From assembly GCA_026260175.1 (NCBI GenBank), contig JAKCWW010000217.1, positions 52,499 through 116,498 of the forward strand: a DNA stretch of 64,000 nt, written 5' to 3'. The notes below the pieces were generated by a model. It was given only the letters and a program-made list of their open reading frames with translations, was not told where the DNA came from and did no database searches. This document shows positions 35,773-46,814 of this stretch, in pieces. Positions within the stretch are counted from its first letter, which is position 1, and every line of letters begins with the position of its first letter. A program made the translations under genes and the position numbers. The DNA is from Reticulitermes lucifugus (Eukaryota > Arthropoda > Insecta > Blattodea > Rhinotermitidae).

Positions 35773-38330
35773 CTGCTCTTATTTCAAGAAACGAAGCAAT
35801 TTCCTGTTTTTTTATTTAATTGTTTTAAATATCAAACTATCAGATCACGGAGATTACTCCAGTATTGCCAGTTTCTGGACAAATATTCCTGCGATATTTT
35901 GAGGGATATTTCGAATTTTTTGCGGTATTTCAAAATTTGTGTTTATTGCTCCCACGATTTCTCGCGGAACCCTAAGGATGTTCTGCGGAGCCCTGGTTGG
36001 GAAACGCTGGTCTTGGTGGTGCCGATAATAATCATTTGAAGGTATTGTGCCTGCACATACCTGGACAGGTTAAAGGAATATCATAAAAATCCTTATTCAT
36101 TATCGAGAATGGATTGTGAATATTTATATTTTTATTTCAATATTTCCTGTCTACTCAAACAGCCTTAGGCACGTGGCTTCAAAGCTGTAAGTTATAACTT
36201 TCTTTTCACATCCCATCCAAGATATCTTCAGCAATTAACTTTCGATGGTATCATGCCTGTATATAACCTGTGCACTTGATAAATCTCAGATAAACTAATA
36301 TACAGTGTTAAATCTATGTGCGGATATTTTACAACATGACCGAAATTCGAAGATCCCAGGCAAACCTCCCGAACAGAGGTCGGTCAGGATATAATGCTGC
36401 CGTAGAGCTTTGACCGCTGTAAAGTTGTTAAACTCCCAGTACGTGCCTGAGCTTAGAATGAAACACGGTGTGCTCTGTTTTCTTAAGTTGCACAATCCTC
36501 ACATTTCACGCTGCAGCAACACTGCACGCTGACAGTCTTACGAGACGTCGAAATCCAATCGTCGTCCTCGAGAAAACGAAGCTGTAGACGCACGAATAGC
36601 GTTCCACTTATCAGGAAAGGAAAAATAAAAAAAAAATAAAAATCATTCCTAGAATTTCAATGTTGAAAGGTAAGTTGCCATGTTTACACAAATACTCAAC
36701 TTTCTTGAATTGTTTCCCGTACGAAAATAGGGATGAGGATAGAACAGGGCTTTTCCTGCTCTGCCCCCTCTTATATAAAATGAAGGACTTCATGACATGT
36801 CAGAAAGAATTCACAGCCTCGCACAGCATTTTCCCCATCGCTTGTGCCTGCCTGTCTCTTCGAGTGTGGCAGATTGGTTCCCGCGGAGCTGTGGTGATGG
36901 CGATGGAGTCTAGGGGTGAGGGTTGGGGAGGGGGCAGTATTCGGGTAATCACCGCACTGCCTGTCAGCTGAGACTGATTACATTGCCGCACAAAAGGGAT
37001 GGAATTTTTGTAAGGGTTCGACATGTGGAAATGACAATTGCAAGAAACTCGCTGTCTGGTTACGGGTGGAATGTTTCGGAAGAGGGAGAGAGAAGAGGAA
37101 ATTTGCAAGCTGTATGGGGTTTACCAAACGTAATGCATTTCAATCGACGTCACATCAAAGCAAATGCATATTTTGCTCTCTGGATGAGAGGTGTATTTTT
37201 GTTTTAAAAAGGAACACTTGTTTATCTATCTGTTACGGTATAAGCTACTGCTCACAAGTCAACAAATTAATGCATGTTACGGGCTGTAATATTTAGCGAG
37301 TATGAAATTTAATTTAGTTTCTGTCATATTCAGCACTAAGAGTTGTGGCGCATGTCGAGACTGGGCTCGTCTGCTTAAATTGAAGTAAAACCATACTAAA
37401 ATATTCTCGTTTTCCTCTGAAATTTCCTTTCACATTTTAACTGTCATTCGCAAATTCCGTTACTGTTTTCAGAAGCAGAGTATCTAAGTAAGTGTAACAC
37501 AAATGATCGTAGGGCATTGGAGTTCTTACATTCTCTGTTGCTGTGCTGTGACTAGGCTGTCCAGCAGTCTTTACAAAAACTAATCATTAAGCAACTGTCA
37601 AAGAATTCAGCAATTTGTCGGCCCATTACAGCAACAAGTGCCTCTTTAATGATCGTCATATTTTCTCGTTCATCTTCTTTGTACTTCATCATTCTGAGTC
37701 TGTCTCTGCGTGCTGCAGGCATGGCCAATTCAGTCAATAGTAATTATAAATAATTAATTATACGTTGCAGTTTCTTCTTAAAAGGTTTGTAATTATGCAG
37801 CCACTCTGTAAATTCCTAATCATCACCCTCTTTATAAAAGCCTTACAGTGTAACGCATCCACAATTAGCTCAATCCAGTCCACACCGTAGCAGTAATGTG
37901 ACATAACTTACATATAATATCACTCTACAATTTGAAGACTCATATTTATATAAATTTTATGTAAAAATTCAATTTCTACTTCACATAAAACATACTCCGG
38001 CTCAATTGAAAATATCAGTCATTGAAGCTGTTTAGGGAAATAATCGTTGTTGATTTTGCAAACATACGGAACGCATAAGTACAGTGTTTGTGCAGCATGC
38101 ATAATTTTTAACGTACAGCAGGGTGCATATGTTTACCACTGGGCTTTACGTAAATATAAGTAAAGAAATAAGTGTTCTTTTGAAGAAAGCAATGCATTTT
38201 TGGATTCTGTAAAAATAGGAGAACATCTTAGGAACCGCAAAGCGACTCTTAGCATCTTGAGAAAGAAAGAACTATTGCCGAGACGGTAACAAAGCAGACA
38301 TTATTATAAAGGCCCACGCCGCCTCTTTTC
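35773..38330. other. Intergenic, no supported gene
   Basis: Frames of 60-103 codons near 36600-37300 overlap on both strands and lack domains. A 61-codon minus-strand frame at 37552-37737 is rich in charged residues and methionine (ARRDRLRMMKYKEDEREN). It looks more protein-like than its neighbours and might be a transposon or exon remnant, but I do not recognise it. Confidence 0.3.
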
Positions 38331-38490
38331 AATGGATAAAAGGGTCACTTTCCTTGAGGGTAAAACGGTCAGCACGTGAAGCTGACTACTCATCTGTATC
38401 TAGTGTTGAGCATAAGAATGTTTGGAGCTATACCTCCAATCACCCATATGCCTTCATGGCGTGCACAGGGACAACTTTACTGTCTGTATA
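38331..38490 (+). mobile_element. 3' portion of the two-part SINE family
   Basis: AATGGATAAAAGGGTCAC, GGGTAAAACGGTCAGCACGT, GAAGCTGACTACTC and then GGAGCTATACCTCCAATCAC and CATATGCCTTCATGGCGTG follow the block order of 27290-27440. The tRNA head is absent. Confidence 0.55.
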
Positions 38491-38611
38491 AATGTACGAG
38501 TATAACGGTAAAATTATCCCTGAATGTAAATGCCACGAGATGGCAGTGTAGAGGGAAAATGGATGTGTGAAAAGAAGCTGAAATTGTTGCTATGCACACT
38601 ATGAAAGCCAT

Positions 38612-38692
38612 AATTGTGTGAAGTTATAGCTCCACTTATTCTCAACTTCGGTAGTAGGTAAAGATGGATGGTTAGCTTCACGTCCCGGTCGC
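38612..38692 (-). mobile_element. Short reverse fragment of the same SINE family
   Basis: The minus strand reads GACGTGAAGCTAACCATCC, then CTACCGAAGTTGAGAATAAG, then TGGAGCTATAACTTC. These match the central and 3' blocks of 27330-27400. Confidence 0.5.
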
Positions 38693-38699
38693 ATTACCC

Positions 38700-40536
38700 C
38701 CGAGGAATGTGCTCTAGGTACCCACGGAATAGGAGGCTGCGTGAGCGTCAGAGACGGTTTGGACGTTTCGGTAAAGAGATAGGGCCCTTACCCCTTCAGG
38801 GTATCGAACAACGATTCCTCGGTTGTTAAGTGGATGTGCACTTTTGTAACTCATAAATATTGGTATTAGGTAAACGTGAACGGTTATTCCACGCTGCCGT
38901 GGGAAGGAACTCGCACGATTAGACAGGAGAATGGGACTTTGAAAGTTTCCGGACACACAGGAGATGAAACAAACCTTCATGACATTGCGGCCTGTTACTT
39001 CACTAAATGAGGTTACGTCACACGACTTTTAAAAAGCGACGGAGGGAACACGTACTTTACCACTGAAATCCAGCTGCGTAAGTTGTGCAGCGCCGATTAA
39101 TGGAGTGGCTGCAAATGGGGGATCGGAAATGGCGTGCAGTGGATCTATTGCGTTCTATTTTAAGGTAATAATCGATGAATCGCGTAGACTGACTGAGAAA
39201 AACCAAGGAATGCTTCCAATCATTAATCGCATTTCTCCGAGCCGAGACTCGATCGTGGAACCCTTTAAACACAGAGTGGGTTTCATAAATTCTTGTCCTC
39301 AAGCTACGAGTATACGGCAACAAATGACAGTGCATTCGCAGCACTTCCTTCCAAGAACTCGGGAAAGCGACAAAATGTAGTCAGGTAAGCCGCATATCGA
39401 ACCCGCAAAATCCTGGAAATGGTAATTACGTAACTGCGACAGTGGGTCGTTCATTATATTCGGTTGTTATTGACACTCTTTATAACATGCTTCCTTGCTA
39501 ACTGTATTTTTTCACAAGTACGGTACATTAGATAAGCATCCCCTCTCTTCGTGCAGCCCTGAATGGCATTAACACTAGAAGCCTGAAATTTATAGTACAT
39601 AATAGTCCAGTCTGGCATTTTAGTCTGTGTGAACAGAGTCTGAAAGGAAACGAATCGCACTGCTGATGCTCAGAGACATAGAGTATTAACCCATTACAAA
39701 TTCACGTGTGCTCTAAGGCTGACGTACTGCTGGACGGTGTCCAAATTGGAATCAGAGATAACTGGGAGTGGAACTTAAACAACTCGCAACTGAAACCTCT
39801 TGCAGTACAGATAGCACAACACCAGACAAGTCGCTAGACTTGGGCCTCCGAAAATAGAGCGTACAATTAGCAGCAGCCACTTTTAATGTCACATTGCTGA
39901 TCATTGCGTTATGCACCGTGACCTGTTGCAACTGTAATGTGCGGGTCTGCCTTGCAGAAGCTGATTTCAGTGGCTAGAATTTGTTCAACTCCTTTGCTTG
40001 TGGACACCACGAAAGAGAAGCAGAATCTGTTTTAACCTTTGAAACATAAAATTAACCTGTGCAGTATTTAGAAATTGAGTCCCTACGTCGGAGAAAATAT
40101 GCTGCCTTTCCTTTACTAATACCAACCTGTTAACGCTGTTTTTGAAAATAATCCTTGCTTACAGTAAGAATCTTACAGAACGCATAAAAACTCCATAAGC
40201 AGGCACATGTAGCAATTTAGCCACTGAAGAGTTATATAAATTTTAACACTTGCTGCATTTTACGCAAATATTTAGCTCTTGACTCACAGAGAACACTGTG
40301 CTTCCATTAGAAGCACTAGTCAATTTGTGCTGTATGGTTAATCAACAGTCGTTTTTTGTGAGAGTCATACGAAAAACATAAAGACTCTGTGAGGTCAAAG
40401 TGCAGAAGTTTTACTGTTAAACATGTTGGTACATATAATAACCACTAGGCTTAAATATAGACGCGTGTATTGGGAATTTAACTTAACCAAATAAATTATT
40501 TATTCCGTGCATCCTGCTCAATATATGCACTTACAA
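38700..40536. other. Intergenic, no supported feature
   Basis: Frames of 88-95 codons at 38714-38980 and 39057-39380 overlap on both strands and have no domain. Nothing else recognised. Confidence 0.35.
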
Positions 40537-40700
40537 AACCAAACAAATGCACATATAAGAAACATCCGTATAGTCTTTCACTACTCCTACATGTTTCGAC
40601 ACTTGGTTTATGAACGCCCTGAGGATGGCACAGATGTGCCGAAACATGTAGGAGCAGTGAAAGACTATACGGATTTCTGTCATATGTGCATTTGGTTGGT
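40537..40700. mobile_element. Fold-back element with intact hammerhead-type core
   Basis: The outer arms CCAAACAAATGCACATATAA (left) and TATGTGCATTTGGTTGG (right), and the inner arms CCGTATAGTCTTTCACTACT then CCTACATGTTTCGACAC and GTGCCGAAACATGTAGGAGC then AGTGAAAGACTATACGG, are inverted copies. The total is about 164 bp with a short unpaired centre. It carries the hammerhead-type core at 40613-40655. No coding capacity. Confidence 0.7.
40613..40655 (+). ncRNA. Hammerhead-type ribozyme motif with complete core
   Basis: CUGAGGA (40619-40625) is followed by stem II GGCACA/UGUGCC with a two-base GA turn, then GAAAC (40641-40645), AU and GUA (40648-40650). All invariant core positions of the CUGANGA...GAAA pattern are present and stem III is only AC/GU. 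Predicted cleavage would follow GUA. Stem I is weak: CC before the box pairs with GG after GUA, and the next position mismatches. Activity is therefore uncertain. Confidence 0.55.
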
Positions 40701-42790
40701 TTCTTTCTTGCTTTCTATATTTCTCTCTAGCGACATAAATTTCTCATTTTTGTTTCTTACAAATGGGATTTCTTCATCTAGAGACAGTTTACCAAAACTA
40801 AACTTTGCCTGATTATTGTCATTGTACTGTCATATGCCAAGACAGTAAATTTAAATAAGCTAAGAATAATGGCTTCCACTTGCTTATGATTAATTATTCA
40901 TAATCATCATACTGTAGACATAATTTTTCGGCTTATGGCCGCTGCATCATCACTGATTAAAGAAACAGTGAACTAGATCGTGTGGAAACCCAGAAATACT
41001 TTGTGCCTCACGCTTTGATCCGTATTTTCAAGTTAATCAGCAGGCAGAATACATTAAATATCTCTATGAAAAGAAGACCTGGCGTATGGGTGTCGCGATT
41101 GTTCCAGAAAGAGAGCTCGTTTGGCTGTCATTAATTTCAGCTCGCCATGATTTATAAACGAAGGGGTACTTTGTACCAGTTAAAGCGGGCGTTTCCTCTC
41201 CATCCTATTTGCCTACTAAAGCATTTACATGATTACATTTATTTCCCCACGTTACATTATATCGGTCTTCTGTACAGCTCATCGCTCCATTCTTTTCGCC
41301 TGGCCTTTCCCTCGGTAATGGATTGAATTTAACACTCCCGCCCATCCCACTTACAAATTACCCCTCTAAATCTACATCGCCCGACCTTTTAACGAGAAGG
41401 GATTAATATCTGCTCCTAGATTAGAAGAGGTTGTCATGAATTGCGTAATTACAAAATTGCGATCCGTAATGTCTTATTTTCGCTTTGATATTAAACAGCC
41501 AATTTGTTTTTTATGAATACGCCATTTATCGTTACTTATCGTTACTTTGTAATCCATAAAGTCACACCAACCTCTCTGGGGCTAAAAATAATGCCAGGCT
41601 GGTGGAATCCAAAATCTAGAAATAACAAACAAACGAACTAACTAAGTAAATAACTAAGAATGTAACTACCTACTAAGAATGCCACGATCAGATTCTTTCT
41701 TAGGAGCTGATAGTTGCTCAAGTACTTAATAAAACCTCCTCATTATACAAGAAAGAGAGGTTTATTACCGGATTCAAAAGTCTTTTATGGAGCTGTAGTA
41801 AGCGTCATCTGAATCCAGTTCACATTTTTTTTCCTTAAGATGCATTTTAATATTATCTTCACATCTACGTACATATCGTCCAAATGATGTCTATTCTTGA
41901 GATTCTCCTACTCACATTCCTTACGCATTTACCACCTGCATCGTGTGTGCCACATTTCCCATACTTCTCATACTCGTCATTTGAACGCCAATAAAATTTG
42001 TTGCAGACTAAATTATTAAGCTCCCACTAGCTAATTTTAACCAGCATCCTGTTATTTCTCCATCTTAGTCCACCTAGTCTTCTGAGCACCCTGTTCTCAA
42101 ATACCTGCATTGTTCTCTTACAGTGAGGAGCAGGGTGAACACTCGTACTTCTGTTTTGTGTTCCAACATTTAGGTCGTTCGATGGAAAACACTGATTCCG
42201 AGGCCTGGCTGTCGGTACAGTCGTATTAAGGGAGACAGTAAAAGCGCTGAATTGTTACACCATGCGTACGTTTCTCAAATTTTCCTTTGCGAATGCTATG
42301 TAAACGAATTAACTTTGTTTCAATTTCGATATAACGTTGATAGGGACGTCAGCTTCTCTCTTACAACAATCACAGCGTGGTGCTTACGTCTAGGAAGAAC
42401 TCTAAAAAAATTTTATTTCGCGTAACTCTTTAAAGCTTAATGGTTTCTATATACACCACCAAGTTTAACGTTCAAAAAATTTACATCCCGTCCACACAGT
42501 GTTTTATGTGCTTTGTATGGATCTCAGAACAAACAGAGATTATTTCCCTATACATCATTTACTGCCTGGTGTTTATAGCCGGAATCGAGTGCGTTTACTG
42601 AGCGGTACAAAAAAATTCAGGTTAATCTGAGTCTTTAAATGTTGATGACTGACGATTTTGTAATTCCAACGTCAGTTACACTGAGATGAAATTACCATAT
42701 CGTTTCCTGTTTTGGAGCTTGCAGGAAAGAGTACCAATTAAACCGTGGTTTGAAATGAAAATATGAAATTTGGTGGTCACATTTATTAAT
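40701..42790. other. Intergenic, no supported feature
   Basis: A palindromic ATTATTCATAATCATCAT patch at about 40890 and a weak hammerhead-like string on the minus strand at about 40918-40958 were noted. Nothing else. Confidence 0.35.
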
Positions 42791-42791
42791 C

Positions 42792-42840
42792 TACTACTAC
42801 TACTACTACTACTAAACTGATGCTACTACTACTGCTACAA
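42792..42840 (+). repeat. TAC microsatellite
   Basis: About seven TAC units, then an imperfect continuation. Confidence 0.85.
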
Positions 42841-44028
42841 TTGCTGTTGTTGCTACACGCAATTAATTATCCAAGGTGGAGCGCGATCCCTGACCACTAA
42901 TGTATTTTAAGAGAAAGGGTCAGACATGTTCACTCATTGGAATTGCTGGTTGCTTTTTAGGTTATTTAGAGGCGTGTTCAACGGCATACGCTGTTGTATG
43001 ATGTAGAACTAAGAAAAAGACAGTTGTGAATAATTTGGACAGTTATAAAGTATGTGAAAACGCATTCTCATTACTGGCTTGAAGCAGAAAAAAACAACGA
43101 AAGCCCTCAGATACATTATTTGATAACCCTTACCGAGTTTCCAGCGTTGTATCTCCCGCTTACAAAACTAGACTATTACAAACGCTCTTGTTTAAGAAGT
43201 GTTCCTGTTATCTGAATACGCGAGAAGTTTACGAATAGGACTAAACGTTAGCGCCAGATATAAAATATTTCATTTCCTTCATTTGCACTTTCTTCCGTGC
43301 TCTGTATTTATCGGCGTCACTGGCGTAGCACCACCTGCAGGCTCTTGCCACTTTACCAGCACTTTTATTTTTATTCTTGAACTGTATGGCATTAGAAGCC
43401 ATTTCGATAGCTACTCGTATAGCAAATAGGGTAACAGGTTTGCATCCCGCAGTTGAACAAAATAAAATAAGGTTTGAACGGCTCCGTGCATGACAGGGAA
43501 TGACAGTTGGAAGCTGATTGGATTCACTGCTGCCTCGTGTCAGTGGTCACTTCTTACTTGTCGGACATTGTGTTCTTTTTGTTTCCCATTTCCTTTCCTC
43601 ACCCCCACTTTTTATTTCTCTTCTTTCAGTCTTGCTGAAGAGACAATTTTATCCGTTAGGCTTTGAGCCAAGTGTGGGCTCAGAAAGAAGGAGAAGTTGC
43701 ATAAAACGTGCTGGGATTCGCCATCTCTCTCATAAACTGAAGAGCTGTAATACCAGCACGTGAAGATTCGCTGGACACACGTGAGAAGATGATGAACTAC
43801 TTCGACACATTAACCGTTCCGAGTCGTGTCTCAAAACTAAGGCTCCAGCATGCGCAATACGACCACAATTTCCACTTCTTGTAGCCCCAGATCCTAAAAT
43901 TAGTGGGGTAAACATAATGCAGCAAGCGGATAGGAAATTATTTCCAAGCCACAAAGGGCCAAAGAAACTCGCGATAATGATTTTGTGGTTCAAAGATTGT
44001 TAAATAGCTATCAGCTATTTATGCTGTC
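42841..44028. other. Intergenic, no supported feature
   Basis: Frames of 76-87 codons at 43199-43993 lack domains. Nothing recognised. Confidence 0.35.
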
Positions 44029-44032
44029 TGGA

Positions 44033-44088
44033 TGAATATATATATGTGTATATATATACATATGTATATATATACACATACATATATA
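44033..44088. repeat. TA/CA-rich microsatellite used as insertion site
   Basis: Alternating TATA, TGTA and CATA. The last four bases, TATA (44085-44088), abut the terminus of the following transposon. Confidence 0.85.
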
Positions 44089-44792
44089 TGTTAGAGTTAG
44101 AACCCGACATCCGTTAAACCCCCAAATCACTAGGTAAAACTAGTTCCAACAAAGCCCTGTCATCAATACTATTAAGTAGTTACTTTTAGAATTGACTGTC
44201 TACTATTAGTAAAATGTAGTAATAACCGATAGGTTACGTTAGGTTAGGTGTGGACGTGCGAGTTGTGTCCCGTGGTCAAGAAAGCGTATCAGTTGCGTCC
44301 CAAGGTGTCTGCTTCATGTGTATCATACAGAGACACGACCAAACCCCCCGAAGAGACCGGGAAGCGAACCCGCAGAGCAGCGAGGGGCATCACACACACA
44401 GACACACACACACACACAGGCAACGCCTAACGTCTACGTTTTCGACGTTTTCGACGACCACGTATACCTGAAGTGCATGACATTTCGTAATCTGTTTCAT
44501 ATCTTTTGGCCATAACTTTAAGTGTAAATTGACATCTTGCTCCAACCATCCTGCGTTCTTTGATACACAATACTGTTAGTTTCGTCTTGCATCAATCTCT
44601 CTTTTCAAATATCCACTACAACAGGAGATATATTCTATTTCCCTTACTGCGCTCGGGGAAATTTCTTCAGCCCCAACATGAGCTGTAAAATAATAATTAT
44701 AATTATATTAACAAGACTGAGAATAAAAACTGATTGAAAATTGAAAATAAAGCAATTACTCTTTAATTAATATCGGTTTAATATTTATAAAG

Positions 44793-45038
44793 TGGGTCGG
44801 GTTAGCGTAGTCGGTATAGCGACTCGCTACGGGCTGGACGGTCCGGGGATCGAATCCCTGTGGGGGCGAGGTTTTCTGCAGCCGTCCAGACTGGCCCTGG
44901 GGCCCACCCAGCCTCGTATACAATGGGAATCGGGTCTCTGGGGTAAAGCGGCTGGTGCATGGAGTTGACCAGGGTTAAAGAAAGAGTAGAGCTGGGTTTT
45001 CATGGCCCGTTATAGGGAGAACTTTACTTTTACCTTTA
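44793..45038 (+). mobile_element. Two-part tRNA-derived SINE inside element A
   Basis: GTGGGTCGGGTTAGCGTAGT forms the head, with an A-box-like TTAGCGTAGTCGG and B box GTCCGGGGATCGAATCCCTG (about 44840-44859). The body has CTGGCCCTGGGGCCCACCCA, ACAATGGGAATCGGGTC and GGGTAAAGCGGCTGG, and shares block order with 27180-27450. It is nested in element A, so it inserted later. Confidence 0.75.
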
Positions 45039-45828
45039 AGTTTTATAAAATAAATGTACAAGTGGTATCTAGATTCTTAATTGAAAACAAAAATTCTGTA
45101 CATCCCTATGACACTCTCTTTAACGTATTCACTCTTTATGTTGCTGTGCTTGCCTTTGCATTGTGTCCAAATTTTAAACAACTCCTTGTGCTTTAATTTT
45201 GTATTTATCTGTAAATAATTGTGCGACATTTTTTCATAGTTTATTATAAAATATATAATGATAAATATATACGTATATGTCTAAGAATATAAAGTGTATA
45301 TTTATAAACATAACACACATAATGTGTAAGCTGGTTAGTCATCCACACTCTACTAACGTTTTATTAAAATTTAACGTGGGCACTCAAAATGGTAGATTAC
45401 ATGTCAGACCGCATGATTAAATTCTCTAAGTACATGACACTACTTTATACAATCGTTAATAACTTTCAGAGTAGCATGTGTTAGCAGTTAAGGTTTTGTA
45501 TAATAATAATAAAGTTTGAAGCTATACAATAATACAACAAACGGAGCTGGATCGGCTCAGATCAATTTTACAGCTCTATGTAAATAATGGACTTCAAATT
45601 TCATGCAAAAAAAATCAGCGTAATATAAATTGATATAAAAATTATTTATTTCTCTTGAAATATTACGTTTTTAATTAGTTCACACATTACTTAACGTTAT
45701 TACTCTGCACCGTAACCAATTCACTTAATAAATTAAATTGTCACTGTAAAAATTATTAATAAAACCACTACCAGAATTTGCGTACAAAGTACCTTTCCAA
45801 ACCGCTGCTACTAACAACGCTCTCTTTG

Positions 45829-46059
45829 TGAGATCTGTGCTCTTCTAGGATATTACGCAGCGTCGAGTGGTAATCATTTACCGACGTTTCGGGACAATTT
45901 ATTGGTCCCGTCTTCAAGGGTCAAGAAGTCTTACGTCTTGACCCTTGAAGACGGGACCGATACGTTGTCATGAAACGTCGGTAAATGATTACCACTCGAC
46001 GCTGCGTAATATCCCAGAAGAGCGCAGATCTCATCAAGATCGCGGCGGAAGCCTGAAAT
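45829..46059 (+). mobile_element. Fold-back element with tail and 13 bp target duplication, nested in element A
   Basis: The arms (45829 to about 45928 and about 45935-46033) are nearly perfect inverted copies: GCAGCGTCGAGTGGTAATCA against TGATTACCACTCGACGCTGC, and GTCCCGTCTTCAAGGGTCAA against its complement. The tail TCAAGATCGCGGCGGAAGCC then TGAAAT follows only on the right. Flanks AACGCTCTCTTTG (45816-45828) and AACGCTCTGTTTG (46060-46072) differ at one base and look like a 13 bp target duplication. That points to retroposition-style insertion. The right arm (45943-45984) has a hammerhead-like string with UUGAAGA, stem II and GAAAC GUCG GUA. Confidence 0.7.
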
Positions 46060-46437
46060 AACGCTCTGTTTGCCTGTACCGAAAACATATCCACCCCAAA
46101 GTCATAAAACGTACATTTTCGCTACCCTGAAAACTTCCTGTGCCCCTGAAGTAGATTTTTAAGCATTTTGTGGAAGTCGAAGAATTTTGATTTTGGCCAG
46201 GTCTTGCTTAATTCGGCCCACTGTAAAGCATTGCAGACGGACTTCGAACCAAGGCACTCTGGATCCGATTCGACACCAGAGCCTTTCGGTTTTTCCTCAG
46301 CAGCCTGCTACACATCTGTCAAACCTGAAAACTGACCGCGGGACGCAACTGATACACTGACCCTCAGCAGCCTGGGACGCAACGTATACACAGCTCTTAT
46401 CTGAAAAGTGACACGGGACGCAACTAGTAAACCCCGG

Positions 46438-46643
46438 GTTAGGTTACGTTACGTTACGTTACGTTACGTCAGGTTATGTTAGGTTAGGTTAAGTTAGGTT
46501 AGATCAGGTAAGGTTAGGTTAAGTTAGGTTAGGTTAGGCTAGGTTAAGTTTGGTTAGGTTACGTTAGGTTAGGTTAGGTTAGGTTAGGTTAGGCTAGGCT
46601 AGGTTAGGTTAGGTTACGTTACGTTACGTTACGTTAGGTTAGC
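46438..46643 (+). repeat. Degenerate TTAGG/TTACG pentamer block (telomere-like)
   Basis: GGTTAGGTTACGTTACGTTA and long runs of AGGTT pentamers with TTACG, TTAAG and GCTAG variants. TTAGG is the ancestral insect telomere repeat. This block is interstitial, interrupted, and bounded exactly by the right terminal repeat of element A. A short matching piece (AGGTTACGTTAGGTTAGG, about 44231-44248) sits just inside the left end, so the pentamers appear to be part of the element. Confidence 0.8.
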
Positions 46644-46644
46644 C

Positions 46645-46709
46645 TTCGTTGGAGCTATTTTTACCTAGTAAGATTGGATTTTAACGTATTTCGGATCCTC
46701 ACTGTAACA
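46645..46709 (-). repeat. Right terminal inverted repeat of element A
   Basis: Read on the minus strand it begins TGTTACAGTGAGGATCCG, continuing AAATACGTTAAAATCC and CTAGGTAAAAATAGCTCC. It aligns with the B ends but is more diverged, so A is probably older. Confidence 0.75.
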
Positions 46710-46713
46710 TATA

Positions 46714-46814
46714 TGTTACAGTTGGAGCCCGAAATCCGTTAATACCCGATCGTACTAGGTAAAACTCTTTCCAACAAAGTCCCTTTCGTCAATACTACTT
46801 TTAACTAGTTACGT
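46714..46814 (+). repeat. Left terminal inverted repeat of element B
   Basis: TGTTACAGTTGGAGCCCGAA, then ATCCGTTAATACCCGATCGT, then ACTAGGTAAAACT, continuing to TTTTAACTAGTTAC. The inverted copy at 48936-49034 differs mainly by small substitutions and one short length change. Confidence 0.85.

Larger units (their letters stand above)
44261..46424. repeat. Inverted subterminal GTTGCGTCCC modules of element A
   Basis: Left side: GTTGTGTCCC (about 44262) and GTATCAGTTGCGTCCC (44286-44301). Right side, on the opposite strand: GGGACGCAACTGATAC (46340-46355, an exact inverted match of the left 16-mer), GGGACGCAAC (46374-46383) and GGGACGCAAC (46415-46424). Symmetric subterminal repeats in DNA transposons often bind transposase. 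That role here is inference, since element B lacks these modules. Confidence 0.65.
44089..46709. mobile_element. Element A: non-autonomous Ginger-like transposon with nested repeats
   Basis: The left end 44089-44230 starts TGTTAGAGTTAGAACCCG and matches the first about 140 bases of element B block by block. The right end 46645-46709 is the inverted counterpart, finishing CTCACTGTAACA. TATA lies on both sides (44085-44088 and 46710-46713). The interior has no transposase. Instead it has subterminal copies of GTTGCGTCCC in inverted arrangement, a SINE (44793-45038), a fold-back insertion (45829-46059) and a TTAGG-type pentamer block (46438-46643). Only the ends are shared with B, as expected for a derivative moved in trans. 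Confidence 0.7.

Noticed and set aside
35592-35902. Cys/Val-rich proteins
   Set aside because: Translations of the GT microsatellite.
37552-37737. Possible exon with charged peptide on the minus strand
   Set aside because: Composition is protein-like but I recognise no family, and no flanking exon could be joined to it with confidence.
40915-40960. Hammerhead-like string on the minus strand (GUGAUGA, GGCCAUAAGCC, GAAAAAUUAUGUC)
   Set aside because: The first core base is changed, stem II carries extra unpaired bases, stem III and stem I do not pair well. Too weak to call.
46438-46643. True telomere or chromosome end
   Set aside because: The pentamer block is short, degenerate and enclosed by transposon sequence on both sides.
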